From CAIVVT01 sp052145115 (GTDB taxonomy: Bacteria > Acidobacteriota > Terriglobia > Bryobacterales > Bryobacteraceae): a DNA stretch of 64,000 nt. The stretch lies in the NCBI GenBank assembly GCA_052145115.1, contig JBKQPG010000035.1, positions 36,257 to 100,256 on the forward strand. The letters run 5' to 3'. The stretch's first letter is position 1, and every line of letters starts with the position of its first letter. A model generated the notes under the pieces. The model worked only from the letters and a program-made list of their open reading frames with translations, was not told the DNA's origin and ran no database searches. Of the stretch, positions 60,761 through 64,000 are shown piece by piece. The position numbers were made by a program, and so were the translations under genes.

Positions 60761-61423
60761 TCAGGCCGACGGCCGATCCGCAGGATCGCGGGCCGCAACG
60801 AGCGACTTGGAGAGTCCCAACAACCTCTCGCGGATGACGCGGGCGTCGGGGAAAAGGCGCCGCAGGTCGCGCGCGGAGAGCAATCTCACCGTGCTCAGGT
60901 AGTGGTCGAGATAGTAGCGGCGCTGGTCCTCGCGCGCCCGGGCGACAAACCGCCAGACCGAAAAGCGCGGGACGATGGCGCGCTGCAGGCGGCGCGGCAG
61001 GAAGTGCACGAAGGGTGTCCAGAGGTGTTGTTCGACGGGGAACCAGCGATTAGGGGTCTGGACCCAGTAGCGCTTGCCGACGCGGCGGATTTCATTAGCG
61101 AACTGCAACTGGCTGGCCTCGTCGCCGACGTGCTCGATGACGGAGTTGGTGAAAGCGAGGTCGAAGGAGTGGTCGGCGAAGGGCAGGCGCCGGCCGTCGC
61201 CGAAGACCACGGCCGCGCCCGGCGCGGCCGGCTCGCCCTCGGCGCTGCGCGGCGTGTTGAGCAGGACCAGGCGCGGGCGCACGGGACACAGCGCCCAGAT
61301 GTCGGGCGTGCCGCCGACGTCGAGCACGAGCCAATCGGCACGCAACGGGAACGCCGCTGCGAGGCGCTGCATGCGCCGCCTCCGGAACCTTTGCCTGAGC
61401 CTGGCGAGCAACCCGAGGAGCAC
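60761..61423 (-). CDS. class I SAM-dependent methyltransferase
   Basis: A protein of about 220 residues. The Rossmann-like core has motif I LVLDVGGTPD, a second loop VLLNTPRSAEG, then VFGDGRRLPFADHSFDLAFTNSVIEHV, the typical D-G-x-x-L-P-F and S-x-I-E-H sequence of Methyltransf_11-like enzymes. The C-terminal half has WVQTPNRWFPVEQHLWTPFVHFLPRRLQ, seen in methyltransferases near glycan or lipid biosynthesis genes. GTG at 61423 gives normal length; the open frame continues to 61555 inside nuoI. It is immediately downstream of nuoI on the same strand. Substrate unknown. Confidence 0.78.
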   Translation of the reverse strand: MLLGLLARLRQRFRRRRMQRLAAAFPLRADWLVLDVGGTPDIWALCPVRPRLVLLNTPRSAEGEPAAPGAAVVFGDGRRLPFADHSFDLAFTNSVIEHVGDEASQLQFANEIRRVGKRYWVQTPNRWFPVEQHLWTPFVHFLPRRLQRAIVPRFSVWRFVARAREDQRRYYLDHYLSTVRLLSARDLRRLFPDARVIRERLLGLSKSLVAARDPADRPSA

Positions 61424-61478
61424 GTACTCATCTTGCCAGAGAGCCCTCGCCTGGCATAGGGCAAGGAGAAACGCCGGC

Positions 61479-61988
61479 TCAGTGTCCGGACGAAGCCCCG
61501 CCGGGCGCCGGATCGAGTTGCAGGCGGCCGCTGGAGCCTTCAGGCAGCGGCGCAAGCAACTGTTCCTTGCGGTAGATCAGCGTCGAGGTGTTGTAACTCG
61601 CCAGTTCGAAGCCGTGACCGTGCGTGATGGCGTCGGTCGGGCAGGCCTCCACGCAGTAGCCGCAGAAGATGCAGCGGCTGTAGTCGATGTTGTAGACCGC
61701 GGCGTAGCGCTCGCCGCCGCTGCTGCGCGCCCGCTCGGTATTGTCCGCGGCCTCGATGTAGATGCACTGCACCGGGCACGCGGCCGAACACAGGAAGCAC
61801 GCCACGCATTTTTCAAGGCCGTTATCGTCGCGCTGCAGCACATGCAGGCCGCGATAGCGCGGTTGGAGCTTGGGCGGCGCGTCGGGATAATCGTCCGTCA
61901 CGATGGGGTTCATCATCTCCCTCACCGTCACGCCCATGCCCTTGGCGATCGCCGCGGCGCCCGCCAGGATTTCGTTGATGTTCGGCAT
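61479..61988 (-). CDS. nuoI: NADH-quinone oxidoreductase subunit I (2x[4Fe-4S])
   Basis: A 169-residue peripheral subunit of complex I. Two ferredoxin-type clusters are evident: CVACFLCSAACPVQC (about residues 61-75) and CIFCGYCVEACPTDAI (about 104-119). HVLQRDDNGLEKCVAC and MNPIVTDDYPD fit the family N-terminus. The C-terminal tail is Pro/Gly-rich. AAGGGG directly before the ATG is a good ribosome-binding site. It is separated from all other nuo genes except nuoA (6 kb away, other strand). Confidence 0.92.
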   Translation of the reverse strand: MPNINEILAGAAAIAKGMGVTVREMMNPIVTDDYPDAPPKLQPRYRGLHVLQRDDNGLEKCVACFLCSAACPVQCIYIEAADNTERARSSGGERYAAVYNIDYSRCIFCGYCVEACPTDAITHGHGFELASYNTSTLIYRKEQLLAPLPEGSSGRLQLDPAPGGASSGH

Positions 61989-62128
61989 ACCCCTTTAAGC
62001 TGCTCTCGGCCGCCGCGCCGGGCTCTCCGCTGTCCGTACGATGTGCATACTTTCTGATGCCGGCCGCCGTTTCATGGATTCGGCCTTGGCCGCGCTGGGC
62101 TCCGCCCGGGAGCCTAGTTCTTGGAGCT

Positions 62129-62611
62129 TCAACCCGCCTTCAGGGCGGGGACCATATCCGTCTTGTAAAAAATCGGCCGGCCGGCTCGCGCCGCCAGACG
62201 CTCGAGCTGCAGCTTGTCGAAGCCCACCGCACTCCACGAGATCCGGCGGTCCGGTTCGATCAGGAAAATGGACGGCACCGTCGATATGCCGAAGGCATTG
62301 CTAGCCGGATAGCCGTCCTCCTCACGATCGAAAAGCGCTGCCATGAGGAGACCGAATTCGTTCATGAAGCGTTCGGTCGCGTCCGGCTCATCCTGCGATA
62401 CCGGAACGATCTGTAGTTTGCCCCCGGCCAGACGGCCGAGGAATGGCAGCGCGAGCTGACACACCGGGCACGACACCTTGAAAAAAGCCAGCACAACCGG
62501 GCCAGTCCCCAGCAAGCTGTCGAGCTGGCGCCGCACGCCGTCAGCGTCGGTGAGCATCACCGCGGGCGCGGTGGCGCCGGTTGCGAGTGGTCCTGGTGCA
62601 CCCATCCCCAT
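62129..62611 (-). CDS. peroxiredoxin/TlpA-like redoxin
   Basis: A 160-residue thioredoxin-fold protein. It starts with a typical redoxin sequence (ATGATAPAVMLTDADG), followed by VVLAFFKVSCPVCQLALPFL with the CPVC active site at residues 48-51. The cis-Pro motif lies in ISTVPSIFLIEPD. No signal peptide, so it is cytosolic. It is closer to TlpA/AhpC-TSA redoxins than to thioredoxin itself and probably reduces disulfides or peroxides. ATG at 62611 has TAAAAT 9 nt upstream and no Shine-Dalgarno; ATG 62605 is an alternative. Confidence 0.83.
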   Translation of the reverse strand: MGMGAPGPLATGATAPAVMLTDADGVRRQLDSLLGTGPVVLAFFKVSCPVCQLALPFLGRLAGGKLQIVPVSQDEPDATERFMNEFGLLMAALFDREEDGYPASNAFGISTVPSIFLIEPDRRISWSAVGFDKLQLERLAARAGRPIFYKTDMVPALKAG

Positions 62612-62702
62612 ATGCCCGGCATTTTACCAAAACAGCCCGCAGACCAGTGACGCGTCCCTGCACTGGATGGAACATGCGCCCGCGGCGCCGGCGCTGCGAT
62701 GC

Positions 62703-63167
62703 TCAGCTCTGCGGCAACGGCTGCGGCGGCATCGAGCCTTTTGCCTGGTCGGCCTCGGCGCGATGCCGCTGGACAAAATCGAGGATGTCGAAGTGTTGGA
62801 CTCGGCGATCGGCGAAGCAACTGTTCACCGCGTCGATCTCAAATTCATAGATTTCGAAGACCGTCGAGAGCTTGGTCAGGATCATCAGCTCCAACCCGCG
62901 GCGATTCAGGCCGAAGATCGGAAACTTGCCCCCCAACTGCATGGCCCTGGAGTGGGCCATGACGAGGCAGCCCAATCCGCTGGAATCAATGTAGGAGGTG
63001 TCGCGACAATCGAGGACCAGGGCGGTGGTGCCCGTCGCCAGGCTCAATTGCAACTGCGCTCGCAGCCGCTCGCGCAGCTTCTCCAGGGGATCGCCCAGGA
63101 CCAGGCGCCCCTTCAAGGCCAGGATCGGGATGCCATCCCGTTCACGTTGCTCGATGATAAAGCTCAT
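62703..63167 (-). CDS. STAS-domain protein (anti-sigma factor antagonist-like)
   Basis: A 154-residue protein with an N-terminal STAS domain: IIEQRERDGIPILALKGRLVLGD, TALVLDCRDTSYIDSSGLGCLVMAHSRA and GGKFPIFGLNRRGLELM. The phosphorylatable Ser lies in DSSGLG. STAS proteins bind anti-sigma kinases when unphosphorylated. The C-terminal ~45 residues are a charged tail not part of the domain. ATG at 63167 has GAGG 7 nt upstream. TACAAT lies about 30 nt upstream on the minus strand. The matching kinase is not adjacent. Confidence 0.85.
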   Translation of the reverse strand: MSFIIEQRERDGIPILALKGRLVLGDPLEKLRERLRAQLQLSLATGTTALVLDCRDTSYIDSSGLGCLVMAHSRAMQLGGKFPIFGLNRRGLELMILTKLSTVFEIYEFEIDAVNSCFADRRVQHFDILDFVQRHRAEADQAKGSMPPQPLPQS

Positions 63168-63398
63168 AACATAGCCTCGGCCGGCCCAATGCCCTATTGT
63201 ACGGGAACTCGTACGACGTTGAGACTCGCGCCGCCTGGCGCGCTTCGCGCCGGGGCGCGTCTTCAGCCCATACAGGCTCCCGGCCGCGGCCAAGACAAGA
63301 CCGCATGGACCGTGGCGCCTCCCGCCCTGCGCATCCATACGATCCTCACGCTGGAGGCGCCGGCCCAAGGGCGTGATATAGTGAAAAAGTTCCCGCAA

Positions 63399-63475
63399 GG
63401 GCTCGTAGCTCAGTTGGTTAGAGCGCTACCTTGACACGGTAGAGGTCGCAGATTCGAGTTCTGCCGGGCCCACCA
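63399..63475 (+). tRNA. tRNA-Val (anticodon GAC)
   Basis: A complete 77-nt tRNA with encoded CCA. Acceptor GGGCTCG pairs with CGGGCCC (one G-U). D-arm GCTC-AGTTGGTTA-GAGC. Anticodon arm CTACC-TTGACAC-GGTAG gives GAC. T-arm GCAGA-TTCGAGT-TCTGC. The non-coding DNA immediately after it differs in character from the preceding chromosome, and tRNA 3' ends are common integration sites. Confidence 0.97.
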
Positions 63476-63827
63476 CTGTTTTCAAAGACTTACAACGATT
63501 TTTCCGTGAAATCCTCCGTCGGCGAGGTCCGTTTGAGGTCCAAACTCATCTCGGATGCCAACTGATTCTGGTAGCCATCCGCCCAGACACGGTTACCTCT
63601 GCATCACCCTGATTCAAAAGAAGTTGGTGCCCATGGTAGGCATGGGGATCATTTTTTAGCCTGTCGTTGTGCTACGACAACGGTGATCTCCTTATCAGGA
63701 GTACCGGCCCCACGCACCTCCGTGCGTGCGGCCTTCGCTTACGTTTGTCTGTTGACGAATGAAATCGCGAGCACGTATTCAGGGGACAAGGGGCCGCTTC
63801 GCGCCAAGCGTCGCGGCAAACGCAATC
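63476..63827. other. 352-bp AT-richer region after tRNA-Val
   Basis: No coding frame is supported. It contains a stem-loop with a T-run (listed separately), a CGTTGT/ACAACG palindrome near 63664-63681 and a CTCCT/AGGAG hairpin near 63690-63703. It separates tRNA-Val from a ParB-like gene and may hold the attachment site and promoter of an integrated element. Confidence 0.5.
63630..63657 (+). terminator. rho-independent terminator downstream of tRNA-Val
   Basis: CCCATG and CATGGG pair over 6 bp around a 5-nt loop (63630-63646). Five nt later a run of six T (63652-63657) follows. It reads on the plus strand and could end the tRNA transcript. Confidence 0.5.
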
Positions 63828-64000
63828 TATGACGACCTCACCAACGCCGACCGAGATCCAGACTTGGCCGATAGACCGTCTGGTTTTCTACGCGCGCAAC
63901 CCGCGCAAGAACGACGCGGCAGTCGATCGGATGTGCAGCAGCATCCGGGAGTTCGGGTTCAAGATCCCGGTGCTGGCGCGCAGCGACGGTGAGGTGGTCG
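63828..64000 (+). CDS. ParB-like nuclease domain protein (partial)
   Basis: The first 57 codons of a gene cut by the window end; the ATG at 63828 is the best start. After a short Thr/Pro-rich lead, the ParB N-terminal domain begins: WPIDRLVFYARNPRKNDAA, then VDRMCSSIREFGFKIPVLAR and SDGEVV. The N-P-R-K-N and I-x-E-F-G-F-x-x-P motifs match ParB/Srx domain proteins. These are found in prophages and integrated elements, where the domain is often fused to or beside a DNA methyltransferase. It differs from chromosomal ParB, which carries a GERR motif region and a different context. Confidence 0.75.

Noticed and set aside
60601..60798. 65-codon minus-strand frame
   Set aside because: It is the antisense shadow of the duplicated acetate kinase fragment.

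Overview
The window is a 64 kb stretch of a high-GC bacterial chromosome with mixed gene orientation and short intergenic gaps. It has no rRNA operon, no recognisable insertion sequence and no CRISPR array. Gene content suggests an acidobacterium of the Solibacter/Bryobacter type (Bryobacterales). The indicators are several Tat-exported Gfo/Idh/MocA oxidoreductases, PmoA-family and DUF4832/DUF4038 glycan proteins, secreted carboxypeptidase-regulatory-like proteins, a PEP-CTERM protein, TPR lipoprotein-like genes and the futalosine-pathway gene mqnD. This placement is inferred from gene families only, not from a marker-gene tree.

Layout. 1-10.7 kb: end of an ABC-F ATPase, yceH, a hybrid histidine kinase with its own Hpt domain, mqnD, a HEAT-repeat protein, an S53 (sedolisin) peptidase without a propeptide, a TPR protein, tRNA-Leu(CAA), and a TPR/type III polyketide synthase operon. 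10.9-18.9 kb: a carbohydrate island (DUF5060/DUF4038 glycosidase-like, Asp-box propeller, DUF4832, Gfo/Idh/MocA, PmoA). 19-22.8 kb: a hicBA toxin-antitoxin pair, xerC-trmFO and a tiny monoheme cytochrome. 23.2-30.9 kb: two tandem secreted carboxypeptidase-regulatory-like proteins, bacterioferritin, YihY, a second Gfo/Idh/MocA protein and two small secreted unknowns. 31-46.9 kb is mostly housekeeping: tesA divergent from ybbA-ybbP, HU, tatA (a 53-residue gene), comEC, gmhB, gatB, DUF2167, an esterase, a second YihY and uvrB. 47-57.8 kb: aceE, an ornithine-cyclodeaminase-like gene, a PEP-CTERM protein in AT-richer DNA, an ABC-2 permease followed by a sulfatase-fold protein that has lost its active site, nuoA, an AlaX-type editing protein and a sugar/ureide permease. 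57.9-63.5 kb: TPR plus acetate kinase, a duplicated acetate-kinase 3' end flanking a small inserted gene, a methyltransferase, nuoI, a redoxin, a STAS protein and tRNA-Val(GAC). After this tRNA the DNA changes character and a ParB-like nuclease gene of the kind found on prophages runs off the window.

How the genes connect. The Tat-type leaders of the Gfo/Idh/MocA proteins and of the sulfatase-like protein would depend on Tat export, whose TatA subunit is encoded here. The glycan island, the two outer permease systems and the many secreted proteins fit a soil polymer degrader. The most notable signals are four. (1) A recurring -10-like hexamer sits exactly 6 nt before six start codons, which suggests leaderless transcripts. 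(2) A pseudo-sulfatase is coupled to a glycan-type ABC-2 permease. (3) The acetate kinase 3' end is duplicated around a small leaderless secreted gene. (4) The probable edge of an integrated element lies at tRNA-Val.
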